64,000 bases of DNA from Roseburia sp. 499. Its GTDB lineage: Bacteria > Bacillota > Clostridia > Lachnospirales > Lachnospiraceae. Under the pieces are notes generated by a model. It was not told the origin of the DNA and did no database searches. It was given only the letters and a program-made list of their open reading frames with translations. Within the stretch, counting starts at the first letter, position 1, and each line of letters opens with the position of its first letter. The stretch lies in the NCBI RefSeq assembly GCF_001940225.2, contig NZ_CP135164.1, positions 2,852,001-2,916,000 on the forward strand. Direction: 5' to 3'. This document shows positions 42,437 to 51,380 of the stretch, in pieces. The position numbers and the translations under genes are program-made.

Positions 42437-44497
42437 TTATTTTTCGTCTGCTTTTACAGCTTCTGTACGAAGGATGAACTTAACATTTCCCTTTGTACCA
42501 TCGGAAACCTTTGTAAATGTCTGGTAATCTCTTCCAGCCTCTACAACTGCTGTCAACTTATTCAAAAGTGCCTTTGCATCTCCATCATAAGCATCTACCA
42601 ATTTCTGAATTCCTTCTTCATCGAACTTAGCCATACCTTCTGTCAACTCGTTAGAGCCACTTTCCAGCTTATCTACACCATCTGCTAACTGTGAAGTTGC
42701 TTCTGCCAAAGCATTTGCTCCGCTCACCAAAGCATTGTTATTAGAAACCAACGTGGAACTTCCCTGTGCCAACTGGTTTGCACCACTCTGTAACTGTGCA
42801 ACACCTTCCATCAGACCGGACTGCTGAAGCTGAGTTGCAATCTGAGCTTTTGCGCCTTCTGCTCCGCTAATTGCTGCACTTTCAGCAGCTGTCTTTGCTG
42901 CAGTTTTACATGCATCTGCTACGCTTGCTCCCATAGCTGTTTTTCCATTTTCTGCAATACCGCTTGCCACTGTACTTGCCAGTGTCTGCAATTTTCCTTC
43001 CACTACTGCCTGAACCTGCGCAGGACCACCATTTGCAGCAAATGCTGCCTGTGCTGTTGCCTGATCAACTCCCATAGATGCCATGATTCCCTGAATCTGT
43101 TGTGCACATGCTGCATCATACAAACTTGTATACAACTCACTGTTACGCAATCCCTGATAAATCATACTTACAGTTGCATCACTTGTCATGGTTGCCGCAA
43201 ATTGTTGAGAAGCCTGTGCCGCTACTGCATCAGACATTCCTCCGGCAAAAGCACTTTCTACTGCCTGGTCTGCCTGCGCTGCTACTGCCTGCTTTTCGCT
43301 ATCACTCATGGCTGTTCCCAATGCAGAAGTAAGAGAGGACACACCCTGACTCATACTATTAATTCCACTGCTTAATGCTGCTGCACCTTTGTTGATTTCA
43401 GATGCACCATTTGTATAGGAAGTAACACCACTCTTTAACGTATTTACTCCGGAAGCAAATTCCTTCATACTACTCTTTAAGGTATCCAATCCTTCTGCCA
43501 GTTCACTGCTTCCATCCACTAATTTTTTAGAAGAATCTGATAATGTATTGATACTGTCTTCTAATTCTGTCAAGTCGAATGCTTCATCTAAATCTGCACT
43601 TCCTAGCAAATCATTCATGATGACAGACATTGTCATATCCAGAGAAAAATTCTCTACATCTGCTGTAATTTCTACATAATCCGGAATCTCTACATCTGTA
43701 TCCAAATCACCATCTTCAATCTGCAAGCTGTCTTTTAATCCCGGCATTGCAACACCTACTACTACTTTTTTGCTTCCATCTGAAATCACTTTACCATTCG
43801 TAACTTCTACATTACTATAATCCTCTGGAAGAATCATTCCGGTCATAACAGTAAATGGTACATATACCTCATGTTCTTCCCCATCTACTATTTGAGTAGT
43901 CTTCTCATGATTGGTATAGTCAAAACGAATGGTTACCTTTCCGCTCTTTCCAGCAATTTCTTCCGGTTTCATTTCTTTTCCATCCAGATAGTAAGTAATT
44001 TTTTCTGTAACAGGAAGTTCTTTCTCTGTAGTTCCCTGATAATAAATATCATTTCCCTGTGCATCCCAGGTAATCTCATCACCATTCTGCGTAAAAGTCT
44101 CATCTCCCTTTACATTGGTAATATCTTTTAAATCGGATGCATCCTTTAAGGTATCACTTCCATCCTTATTTTTTAACCATTCACTTACAATTACATCATC
44201 TGCAGATCCATCCGCCTTAGCTACTACATAAACAGTTTCTTCTTTTCCTACTTCTTCTGTCTCTGTCTTATCTCCGGACAAAGCATCTAACAGTTCGTTT
44301 TGCGCATCCTCTGTTTCTTCTGTTTCTCCCTCGGTATTTTCCTCTTTTGTTGCTTCTTCTGTCTGAGCTGCTTTTTCTGCATGAACTGCATATGCTCCGC
44401 CCACTCCGGTTCCTAACACTGCAATGGTAACTGCTCCAGCCGCAACACGAATCACATATTTATTTTTGAATCTTTTCTTTAATTCTACATTTTTCAT
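42437..44497 (-). CDS. Heptad-repeat surface protein (YhgE/Pip-like extracellular domain)
   Basis: 686 residues. One N-terminal membrane anchor (IRVAAGAVTIAVLGTGVGGAYAV), an acidic linker (EEATKEENTEGETEETEDAQ), a beta-rich middle and a long region with L-x-x-G heptads (GASEINKGAAALSSGINSMS, QLADGVDKLESGSNELTEG) as in the X-X-X-Leu-X-X-Gly repeat proteins linked to ESX and MMPL-type systems. There is no C-terminal membrane segment. It lies 17 bp downstream of the MMPL gene, so the two likely form a complex at the envelope; substrate unknown. Confidence 0.8.
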   Translation of the reverse strand: MKNVELKKRFKNKYVIRVAAGAVTIAVLGTGVGGAYAVHAEKAAQTEEATKEENTEGETEETEDAQNELLDALSGDKTETEEVGKEETVYVVAKADGSADDVIVSEWLKNKDGSDTLKDASDLKDITNVKGDETFTQNGDEITWDAQGNDIYYQGTTEKELPVTEKITYYLDGKEMKPEEIAGKSGKVTIRFDYTNHEKTTQIVDGEEHEVYVPFTVMTGMILPEDYSNVEVTNGKVISDGSKKVVVGVAMPGLKDSLQIEDGDLDTDVEIPDYVEITADVENFSLDMTMSVIMNDLLGSADLDEAFDLTELEDSINTLSDSSKKLVDGSSELAEGLDTLKSSMKEFASGVNTLKSGVTSYTNGASEINKGAAALSSGINSMSQGVSSLTSALGTAMSDSEKQAVAAQADQAVESAFAGGMSDAVAAQASQQFAATMTSDATVSMIYQGLRNSELYTSLYDAACAQQIQGIMASMGVDQATAQAAFAANGGPAQVQAVVEGKLQTLASTVASGIAENGKTAMGASVADACKTAAKTAAESAAISGAEGAKAQIATQLQQSGLMEGVAQLQSGANQLAQGSSTLVSNNNALVSGANALAEATSQLADGVDKLESGSNELTEGMAKFDEEGIQKLVDAYDGDAKALLNKLTAVVEAGRDYQTFTKVSDGTKGNVKFILRTEAVKADEK

Positions 44498-44514
44498 ATC
44501 TATTTCCTCTCTTT

Positions 44515-46599
44515 CTATTTTTCACTTATTTCCGGTTTAAAGCCCTTACTTGTATGAAGAATCAATTTATCAAATACCATAAACATTGCAGGCAAAATAA
44601 ATGCTACTACAAACAAACTAATAATCGCACCTCTTGCAAGTAAAGAACACAGAGAACTAATCATGTCAATACTGGAGTAAATACCAACGCCGAAGGTTGC
44701 TGCAAAGAAACTCAATGCACTGACAACAACTGACTGCAGTGAACTATTCAATGCAACAGAAACTGCCTCACGTTTTTCCGCTCCTCTGCTTCTAGCCCTT
44801 TTATATTTATTCGTCATAAGAATTGCATAGTCAACCGTTGCACCTAACTGAATGGTTCCTATTACAATAGACGCAATGAACGGCAACACTGTTCCTGTAT
44901 AAGTTGGAATTCCCATGTTAATAAAAATTGCAAACTCAATAACTGCTACCAAAATGACCGGAAGTGATATGGACTTCAACACTACTGCAATGATGATAAA
45001 GATTAATAAAATAGATACTGCACTTACTGTCTTAAAGTCTTTATCTGTAATCGTAATCAAGTCTTCCGTACATGGTGCTTCACCAATCAACATTGCACTC
45101 TTATCATATTTTTTTATAATTTCTTTAATAGCATCGCACTGTGCATTAACTTCATCAGAAGCTGTTTTATATTCTGACATAATATAAATCATCTGATATG
45201 TTCCATTGTCCAATGTCTTTAACATCTCATCCGGAATTACTTCCTTTGGAATTGCCGGACCAATCAATGCATCCTCACCCAGTACCACTGCCACACCGTC
45301 TAAATCCTTGATTTCATTAATCATCGCGGATGCATCTTTCGATGCCAGATTACTGTCTGCCAAAATGATATGTGTTGCTCCCATATCAAAATCTTCTTCC
45401 AGCTTATTGTTTGCCTGAACACTTGCCAAATTGTCCGGAAGCGTTCCTGCTAAATCATAGTACACATCATTGTGTGTATATCCATATAGTGCCGGTCCTA
45501 ATATTACCAAAAACAATACAATAAATATAACGTATTTCTTTGTTACAAAATTACCAATCTTTCCAAGATCCGGTATAATTGCTCTATGTTTTGTCTTTTC
45601 AATTGCCTTATCAAACACAAGAATCATGGAAGGAAGAATTGTTACACATCCGATAACTCCAATTACAACTCCCTTTGCCATTACAATACCAAGGTCCAAA
45701 CCTAAGGTAAATGTCATAAAGCACATAGCAAGAAATCCGGCAACTGTTGTAATAGAACTTCCTACAACGGAAGAAATTGTATTGGAAATTGCATGTGCCA
45801 TAGCACGATTTTTATCTCCCGGGAATCGCTCCTGATTCTCTTGGTAACTGTGCCACAGGAAAATAGAATAATCCATAGTTACTGCCAACTGTAATACTGC
45901 TGCAAGTGACTGAGTAATAAAGGATATTTCACCACTTACAAAGTTTGTACCCAGGTTATAAAGAATCGACATTCCGATACTTAATAGGAAAAATACCGGT
46001 AACATGAAAGAATCCATAGTCAACGCAAGCACTAAAGCAGACAATCCTGCTGCTATAATTACATACATAATTGCTTCGCTGTTACAAATCTTTTTAATAT
46101 CTGTTACTGTTGCTGACATACCACTTAAGAAACACTGTTCCTTGGTAAGTCCTCTAATTTCCTCAATCGCATCCATTGTCTCGTCTGCTGACATAGACGT
46201 ATCAAAAGTAACAATCATTAACGTACTGTTCTTTTCTTCATTATTGAATGCATCCGTTACTTCTTCCGGAAGAATATCCATAGGAATTGAAATGTCTGCC
46301 AAAGTGTCATACCAAATGACCTCTTTTACATGTTCCACATCTCGCATCTGCTCTTCCAAAGCAACGACTCCCTTTTCATCCATGCCTTCCACAACGCATA
46401 GGGAAAATGCTCCTGTTTCAAATTCATCCAGCAGAATCTCCTGCCCTTTCATTGTTTCTATGTCGTCCGGCAGATATGATAAAATATCATAATTAATTCT
46501 GGTATTTACATATCCAAAAGCAGCCGGTATCAGTAACAGGAAACTGATAATCAGAATTGGTATTCTGAACTTAACGACTTTTTTTCCAAACTTAATCAT
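44515..46599 (-). CDS. MMPL/RND-family transporter
   Basis: 694 residues with the classic RND duplication: two sets of one plus five membrane helices each preceded by an extracellular loop of about 140 residues. The transmembrane motifs QLAVTMDYSIFLWHSY in the first half and QLGATVDYAILMTNKYKRAR in the second carry the GxxxDY proton-relay residues. It probably exports a lipid or hydrophobic compound. It is in an operon with the heptad-repeat protein, regulated by the upstream TetR-type gene. Confidence 0.92.
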   Translation of the reverse strand: MIKFGKKVVKFRIPILIISFLLLIPAAFGYVNTRINYDILSYLPDDIETMKGQEILLDEFETGAFSLCVVEGMDEKGVVALEEQMRDVEHVKEVIWYDTLADISIPMDILPEEVTDAFNNEEKNSTLMIVTFDTSMSADETMDAIEEIRGLTKEQCFLSGMSATVTDIKKICNSEAIMYVIIAAGLSALVLALTMDSFMLPVFFLLSIGMSILYNLGTNFVSGEISFITQSLAAVLQLAVTMDYSIFLWHSYQENQERFPGDKNRAMAHAISNTISSVVGSSITTVAGFLAMCFMTFTLGLDLGIVMAKGVVIGVIGCVTILPSMILVFDKAIEKTKHRAIIPDLGKIGNFVTKKYVIFIVLFLVILGPALYGYTHNDVYYDLAGTLPDNLASVQANNKLEEDFDMGATHIILADSNLASKDASAMINEIKDLDGVAVVLGEDALIGPAIPKEVIPDEMLKTLDNGTYQMIYIMSEYKTASDEVNAQCDAIKEIIKKYDKSAMLIGEAPCTEDLITITDKDFKTVSAVSILLIFIIIAVVLKSISLPVILVAVIEFAIFINMGIPTYTGTVLPFIASIVIGTIQLGATVDYAILMTNKYKRARSRGAEKREAVSVALNSSLQSVVVSALSFFAATFGVGIYSSIDMISSLCSLLARGAIISLFVVAFILPAMFMVFDKLILHTSKGFKPEISEK

Positions 46600-46644
46600 T
46601 TTTTCACACTCGCTTTCCTTTTTTCTATTGAGCAGTATAAAAAA

Positions 46645-46674
46645 AAAGATTGAATAAATACATATTCAATCTTT
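46645..46674 (-). terminator. Hairpin downstream of tetR: terminator or operator
   Basis: AAAGATTGAATA (46645-46656) and TATTCAATCTTT (46663-46674) are perfect complements with a 6-nt loop; on the minus strand a run of about nine T follows and then TATACT, a -10 candidate for the MMPL gene. It can serve as the tetR terminator or as an operator. Confidence 0.6.
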
Positions 46675-46679
46675 CTTGC

Positions 46680-46700
46680 ATGTATATTTTAAATATACAT
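46680..46700. promoter_or_regulatory. 21-bp palindrome, TetR operator candidate
   Basis: ATGTATATTT-T-AAATATACAT is a perfect 10-1-10 palindrome between the tetR-type gene and the MMPL gene, of the size expected for a TetR dimer. Confidence 0.55.
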
Positions 46701-46763
46701 TTTTATGAATTTGTCGTTTTACTTTTTACACATGTAAAAAATTGTATATATTAGACACACAAT

Positions 46764-47339
46764 TTATAATTCTTTCAGCACCTCATTCATTGGGGTAGAC
46801 ATAATGTAATTATAAATATCTGTAATCTCTCTAGGCGTTACGCTCATCCCAGTTTCTATCCAGTTCACAATCATAAAACACATGGATTGTGCATAAAACT
46901 CTGCCACACTCTCCGGTGTCAACCATGGATATTTACTCTTTTTTTCCGTCTTCCCCTCTTGTTGCAATGACAATACTTCCAAAAGAGTCTCCATAATACA
47001 TTTCTTTACAATACTTTCAAACGAATTCTGCCCCTCCAACTTTACTGCTTTTCCGTAAAAATCCTTTTCCTTCTCCAGCGTAGTAAACGTTAGCATAAGC
47101 CCCTCATCTATCATATCTGCCATTATTAAGGGGCGAATAGGCTCTAAAATCTGTTTCTTGATAATCCACTCTAATAACTCATATTTATCTTGAAAGTGAT
47201 TATAAAAGGTTGGACGAATCACTCCCGCCTTATCCGTAATCTCCTTGATTGTAATCTTCTCAATAGGTTGCTGACAAGCCAGTTCCTTAAAACTCTCTGC
47301 CAGCAGTACATCTATTGTCTCCTTTATCTGTGCTGCCAC
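46764..47339 (-). CDS. TetR/AcrR-family regulator
   Basis: 191 residues. N-terminal TetR DNA-binding domain with helix-turn-helix EKITIKEITDKAGVIRPTFYNHFQDKYELLEWII and a C-terminal ligand/dimer domain. It precedes the MMPL and heptad-repeat genes in the same direction and the gap contains two large dyads, so it most likely represses that operon and releases on binding a hydrophobic ligand. Confidence 0.93.
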   Translation of the reverse strand: MAAQIKETIDVLLAESFKELACQQPIEKITIKEITDKAGVIRPTFYNHFQDKYELLEWIIKKQILEPIRPLIMADMIDEGLMLTFTTLEKEKDFYGKAVKLEGQNSFESIVKKCIMETLLEVLSLQQEGKTEKKSKYPWLTPESVAEFYAQSMCFMIVNWIETGMSVTPREITDIYNYIMSTPMNEVLKEL

Positions 47340-47383
47340 ACCTTCACCGTCCTGTTGTAAATTCCCGCTTGCAGTTAGCTACT

Positions 47384-48427
47384 CTACATTAAAAGTTCTA
47401 AAATCGTCAAGCATCTCGCTGCTTCATCTGACTTCAAATCAATAATTTCTCCATCCGGTATTACCTTCACCTTAGGCCGCAGAATAAAGTCCCGATAATT
47501 CTCCATTACTACTGCTGTTCTTCCATCAGAAAGTTCTACTTCACATCCTACCGGATAAACAGAAATCTTACGCATAAAGATATTCACTAATTCGGGATCG
47601 AACTCTGCTCCGGCATTTGCCATAATGTACTCTACTGCCTCTGAAGGAGAAACCGCCTCATGATAAGGTACCTTGGAAGTCAATGCATCATACACATCCA
47701 CCAGTTTTATAATTCTTGCATAAATCGAAATCTCTGTGCCGGATTTCTGCTGTGGATATCCTCCACCATTATACCATTCATGATGTTGCAACACAGCAGT
47801 ATATACATGATTGGAAAATTGAAAGTTATCCTTCAAAAACTCATATCCAAGCTTTGGATGTTGCTTAATCATTTCATGTTCTTCCTCAGTGAGTTCCCTT
47901 TGTGCGCACAAAATTTCCTTGTCCACAAAACGCTTTCCTACGTCATGAAGCATTGCCGCTGTAGTAAGTATATTTAATTCTGTCTGATTCATGTTACATG
48001 CTGCCCCTATCATCGCAGACACTACAGCCACATTTACAGAATGAAAATAGGTATAATCATCATATGTCTTCACGTCCAACATATTGCACATAACATCGCC
48101 GTTATTCAAAACATCTTCCATAACGTCCATAACGACCTTCTGCAAGTTCTGCTGTTCCATAGGGAGTGTCGGATTGTCCAAAAATAAATCATGTACCTTT
48201 TTCAAAGCCTCACGCTTTACTTCTGGTCGAATCACCTGCGGAATAATCAAATCCTCGGAAAATTCATCATCAATATAAATTCCAGGAAAACCAAGGCTTA
48301 CTAGATTGCGAATGTACTCATCATTCAATATCAAATGCTTTCCTAAGAGCAGGGTTCCTTCACCATCATAAATATCCTGCCCCAGTGCCATTCCTTCTTC
48401 TACTCTAGATATCGGCATATACCGCAT
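47384..48427 (-). CDS. HD-GYP domain protein
   Basis: 347 residues. N-terminal domain of about 110 residues (DUF3391-like position; MPISRVEEGMALGQDIYDGEG), then an HD-GYP domain with AAMLHDVGKRFV, QHPKLGYEFL and LQHHEWYNGGGYPQ. HD-GYP proteins hydrolyse cyclic di-GMP or related cyclic dinucleotides. Metal ligands of the HD and HHE motifs are present; the GYP signature appears as GGGYP. It ends 45 bp upstream of tetR. Confidence 0.92.
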   Translation of the reverse strand: MRYMPISRVEEGMALGQDIYDGEGTLLLGKHLILNDEYIRNLVSLGFPGIYIDDEFSEDLIIPQVIRPEVKREALKKVHDLFLDNPTLPMEQQNLQKVVMDVMEDVLNNGDVMCNMLDVKTYDDYTYFHSVNVAVVSAMIGAACNMNQTELNILTTAAMLHDVGKRFVDKEILCAQRELTEEEHEMIKQHPKLGYEFLKDNFQFSNHVYTAVLQHHEWYNGGGYPQQKSGTEISIYARIIKLVDVYDALTSKVPYHEAVSPSEAVEYIMANAGAEFDPELVNIFMRKISVYPVGCEVELSDGRTAVVMENYRDFILRPKVKVIPDGEIIDLKSDEAARCLTILELLM

Positions 48428-48561
48428 ATTACAATTCCTCCCGCTATCTTTCTTCGGTTCTTTCTATCAGATTTATATAGTATTTATTTTAGCATATTAT
48501 GTCGAAATTGAAAACCTTTATTCTATATAAAAATGCAACACATTTAACCAATTTTGAAAAA

Positions 48562-48604
48562 CAAAAAAAGTGCTGAAGCCTTGTAAATCCAAGTACTTCA
48601 ACAC
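48562..48604 (-). terminator. Original terminator of the tRNA operon, now beyond the element
   Basis: GTGCTGAAG (48570-48578) pairs with CTTCAACAC (48596-48604) with one wobble, and on the minus strand T7-8 follows. It lies directly past the 28-bp tRNA 3' repeat, so before integration it terminated the tRNA-Phe-Gly-Gly transcript. Between 48428 and 48562 I see no gene. Confidence 0.8.
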
Positions 48605-48611
48605 CTACTTA

Positions 48612-48639
48612 TTAGAGCGATAGACGGGGCTCGAACCCG
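48612..48639 (+). repeat. attachment site, left copy
   Basis: 28 bp starting TTAGAGCGATAGACGG and ending CGAACCCG, the complement of the tRNA-Gly T-arm and acceptor 3' strand. It is identical to 55607-55634. The element side then diverges (ATAAGCC). Confidence 0.92.
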
Positions 48640-48699
48640 ATAAGCCAAAAAGCACCAATCTTAGGAAAGAAAGGAGCTTCGTACATCTTCGTTCTCTGA

Positions 48700-48754
48700 T
48701 TTTAACCAATTTTTAACCACATTAAGTTTTAACCAGATTTTTCAATTTTTACCA
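48700..48754 (+). repeat. Integrase arm-site repeats, left
   Basis: TTTTAACCA at 48700-48708, 48711-48719 and 48727-48735 plus TTTTTACCA at 48746-48754. The first two are spaced 11 bp, identical to the pair at the other end, and lie about 60 bp from the att repeat. From 48755 to 48946 there is no gene; a GGGACATTCCAAT/ATTGGAATATCCC stem lies at 48846-48878. Confidence 0.7.
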
Positions 48755-48899
48755 CAAGAGCCTGTCAATCCCTTTACCGTAGGCACTCGCAGAGTGGGGA
48801 TTTACTGGCGGTAGTAAATTTCATCAATCCCCCATCATGGGAAAAGGGACATTCCAATGCACTTTATTGGAATATCCCTTGATTACTACTTTACAACTA

Positions 48900-48932
48900 C
48901 AAAAAAGAGAATCCCCTAATAAGAGATTCCCT
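48900..48932 (-). terminator. Terminator of the element lipoprotein gene
   Basis: GAATC and GATTC arms (in GGGAATCTCTTATTAGGGG on the minus strand) followed by CTCTTTTTTG, just after the lipoprotein stop at 48947. Confidence 0.6.
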
Positions 48933-48946
48933 ATATATATTCATGG

Positions 48947-49810
48947 TTATTTTGTTGCACCACACTCGGAACACTGATAGCCTACTGTTACTACTTCGTC
49001 CCATGCTTCCTTTACGGTCACTGTTACGATGTTGGATACCCATTCTTGGTGAGTCACAGCTTCGTGGTGGATAGTATTACCAGTACTGAACTCCTTATCC
49101 CCCCATCTACAACCTTCCCCATAAGTATTAGCGTGATATAATGCATGATTATTAGCTTCCTCCTGACCATGTATTCTTACAATAGAACCATTTCTATTAT
49201 AACATGTAAAGCAAATAACGTCAACATCTGTTTCTTCTTCATCCCACGCTGGTTCATCTACTACTGTCTCATAGTGTCCGTGGTCTTCCTGACGGGTTTC
49301 TGCTGGATGATGAATTGTCTGAGTGATTGGAATCCAATTATGGGTATGCGTTGGGGTTGTACTGCTTGTACCCCCTGAACTGTTTCCTCCACCGTTACTT
49401 GGTGCTGGGATTGGTGTATGGCTTGTACTACCTGTATTACCTGTGTTTCCACTATGGTTACCAGAATTTCCAGAATTACTACTTCCACCGTTACCACTAT
49501 TTCCAGTGTTTCCTGTACTTCCACTGTTATCTGTGCTATCAGACTTTTCTGTTTTATCAGACTTATCTGACTTTTCCTCAGTACCCTTGCTATCCTTGGT
49601 GTCCTCTTTAACTTCGGTTTCACCGCTGGCTACCTGAGTTTGAGTTTCATCGGAAACCTTTTCATCTATTTTATTTTCCTTTGTATCCTTAGTTTCTGTA
49701 GCTATTGCTACTTCCTTTTCAGTTGTTTTAGCATTTCCGCATCCACAACCACTAAATAGTAGACTAGATGCAATAACCAACGCTAAACCGCCTATTTTTA
49801 ATGCTTTCAT
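48947..49810 (-). CDS. Element-encoded lipoprotein with Ser/Gly/Asn linker and Cys-rich C terminus
   Basis: 287 residues, signal peptide with lipobox FSGC (cysteine near residue 22). An acidic/Lys segment (KEDTKDSKGTEEKSDKSDKT) is followed by a low-complexity Gly/Ser/Asn/Thr linker (GNTGNSGNGGSSNSGNSGNH) and a C-terminal domain with paired His-Pro-Ala-Glu motifs (IHHPAETRQEDHGHYE, IHHEAVTHQEW) and two Cys pairs (CFTCYN, CSECGATK) that look metal-binding. It is probably displayed on the cell surface as cargo or exclusion factor. A promoter TTGACA/TATAAT lies at 49908-49935. Confidence 0.75.
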   Translation of the reverse strand: MKALKIGGLALVIASSLLFSGCGCGNAKTTEKEVAIATETKDTKENKIDEKVSDETQTQVASGETEVKEDTKDSKGTEEKSDKSDKTEKSDSTDNSGSTGNTGNSGNGGSSNSGNSGNHSGNTGNTGSTSHTPIPAPSNGGGNSSGGTSSTTPTHTHNWIPITQTIHHPAETRQEDHGHYETVVDEPAWDEEETDVDVICFTCYNRNGSIVRIHGQEEANNHALYHANTYGEGCRWGDKEFSTGNTIHHEAVTHQEWVSNIVTVTVKEAWDEVVTVGYQCSECGATK

Positions 49811-49907
49811 AATTTCACCTCTTATACCATATTGATATACAGTAAAATTATTTATATTCTTCTGTCCAATTTACTAATTTTACAAATTATCCTTTTTACA
49901 AATCACT

Positions 49908-49935
49908 ATTATACACTATTCATTATATTTGTCAA
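49908..49935 (-). promoter_or_regulatory. Promoter of the element lipoprotein gene
   Basis: On the minus strand TTGACA (49930-49935) and TATAAT (49908-49913) with a 16-bp spacer, about 100 bp upstream of the ATG at 49810. Confidence 0.65.
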
Positions 49936-50088
49936 TCCTCTTTTTTCAATTTATTCTATTTTTTTCAATACATATTTTAATATCCGCAAAAAACGTTACC
50001 TAAGTGGGGAAACTCATTAAAATATTTTAATCAAAGTATTTGTGATACAATAAAATTACATTAAAAAATTTATTGGAGGTACACTATT

Positions 50089-50910
50089 ATGGAAGAAAGA
50101 AAAATTGAATATCATCCGTCTTATACAGAGGAAGAAAACAGACTGTTGCAGGACTATATTGAGAATGCATCAGAAACGGAGCTTGTAGAAATGATTAGGA
50201 AATTACAGGAACTATATACTCCAGAAGTTCCAAACATATCTGCATCATTACAGCAATTACAAAAAGAGGTTCGGGAACGTGATATATTAAACCAACAATA
50301 TGAAGCGTTGAAAGCTTGTAAAAACGAATGGGGTAAATACCAAACAGCATTATCTAATTATAAGAATGCTATTATTATTCGGAGAAAATATGTCGAATTC
50401 AAAAAAACTTATACCGAAAATCACAACAATATCCGCAATTCCCTAGAAATATTTGAAGTATTTTGTGAACAAGTTAAATATATCAAAGATATTGCGCCAA
50501 CCAACCAAGACTACATTCGTAAGGCTATACTATCCGACAGCGCAAAGTGGCAGACAAAAAAACCAGAACAACCACACTTTTTTTCGACTATTAACGAAAT
50601 TGAAGTAACCCCACTGAGTGATTCCGAAAGTTTAGAAAGCATTGGAAAAGATAATCTCAAATATATGTTAATGTTGATGTTATATCATGCCGATTCACCT
50701 ACCGCAATTGAGATTCCTGTGGCTATTTCATTTCTTACCAGAAAATATGCAGAAACAAACCACAAGCAGAAAAATAATCTTCCTATTTTCGCTACTAATT
50801 TACTCTCTATACCTGAATTAATAAAGAAAAATCAGGAATTGCTAGAAGATATTCAAATTATAAAAGAAGAAGCTGATATTTTACTTACAGAAGTAGAAGA
50901 AATTGAATAA
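50089..50910 (+). CDS. Hypothetical coiled-coil protein of the element
   Basis: 273 residues, ATG behind ATTGGAGGTACACTATT. No signal peptide or membrane helix. Long helices with coiled-coil character occupy the N terminus (ASLQQLQKEVRERDILNQQ) and the C terminus (IKKNQELLEDIQIIKEEADI); the middle is mixed. No family recognised. As the first plus-strand gene, separated from the rep module by repeats, it might be a regulator or a partition-like protein, but nothing in it proves that. Confidence 0.65.
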   Translation: MEERKIEYHPSYTEEENRLLQDYIENASETELVEMIRKLQELYTPEVPNISASLQQLQKEVRERDILNQQYEALKACKNEWGKYQTALSNYKNAIIIRRKYVEFKKTYTENHNNIRNSLEIFEVFCEQVKYIKDIAPTNQDYIRKAILSDSAKWQTKKPEQPHFFSTINEIEVTPLSDSESLESIGKDNLKYMLMLMLYHADSPTAIEIPVAISFLTRKYAETNHKQKNNLPIFATNLLSIPELIKKNQELLEDIQIIKEEADILLTEVEEIE

Positions 50911-50959
50911 GATAATCAATCTGATTAAGCATCCTTTAAGGGTGCTTTTTCTATTTTTT

Positions 50960-51210
50960 GGGGATTCTCCTTCAAATAGCTTCTACCATTTTTAAGTGAT
51001 AGGATACAAGTATAAGAGATGATTATCTCAAAAAAAGTTATCGAGAATATCTCTTTTATGGGGATTTCTCCTCAAATAGCTTCTACCATTTTTAAGTGAT
51101 AGGATACAAGTATAAGAGGTGATTATCTCAAAAAAATGTTATCGAAAATATCTCTTTTGTGGGGATTCTCCTTCAAATTTTTTATTCCATCTTCATGTGA
51201 TATTCTTGAT
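50960..51210 (+). repeat. Tandem 100-bp direct repeats
   Basis: Unit 1 is 50960-51059, unit 2 is 51060-51160, and a partial third unit starts at 51161. Each begins GGGGATT(T)CTCC and shares TAGCTTCTACCATTTTTAAG and TGATAGGATACAAGTATAAG, then AAGAGRTGATTATCTC and a distal ATCTCTT that can pair back. Units 1 and 2 differ at only a few positions. Candidates are a regulatory array, replication enhancer or incompatibility region. No convincing gene occupies 50911-51237. Confidence 0.85.
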
Positions 51211-51237
51211 ACATGAAGAAGAAAGCGAGGTGACAAT

Positions 51238-51333
51238 ATGACTTTAATTCGAGCTCCCAACAAAAGAATCCCCCATTTAATATGGGAGATTCATGTAACC
51301 GATAACCCACCGAAATGTGTTATCTGTCTCTAG
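51238..51333 (+). CDS. Possible small protein, 31 residues
   Basis: ATG at 51238 with GCGAGGTGACAAT upstream, an unusually good ribosome binding site for so short a frame. The peptide begins MTLIRAPNKRIPHLIWEIHV and ends with a C-V-I-C-L tail. A hairpin (GAATCcCCCAT with ATGGGaGATTC, 51266-51292) lies inside the frame, so it could be a leader peptide controlling the next gene, 47 bp downstream. Confidence 0.35.
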   Translation: MTLIRAPNKRIPHLIWEIHVTDNPPKCVICL

Positions 51334-51380
51334 CAGGATTATTATATCACATTTTCGGAATTAAGGACAGGAGGTCTTTT

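Noticed and set aside
49323..49637. Plus-strand frames opposite the lipoprotein linker
   Set aside because: They are shadows of the Gly/Ser/Asn repeats, giving Leu/Pro-rich translations without start signals.
50960..51210. Tandem repeats considered as a CRISPR array
   Set aside because: The repeats are 100 bp, contiguous, with no variable spacers and no cas genes.
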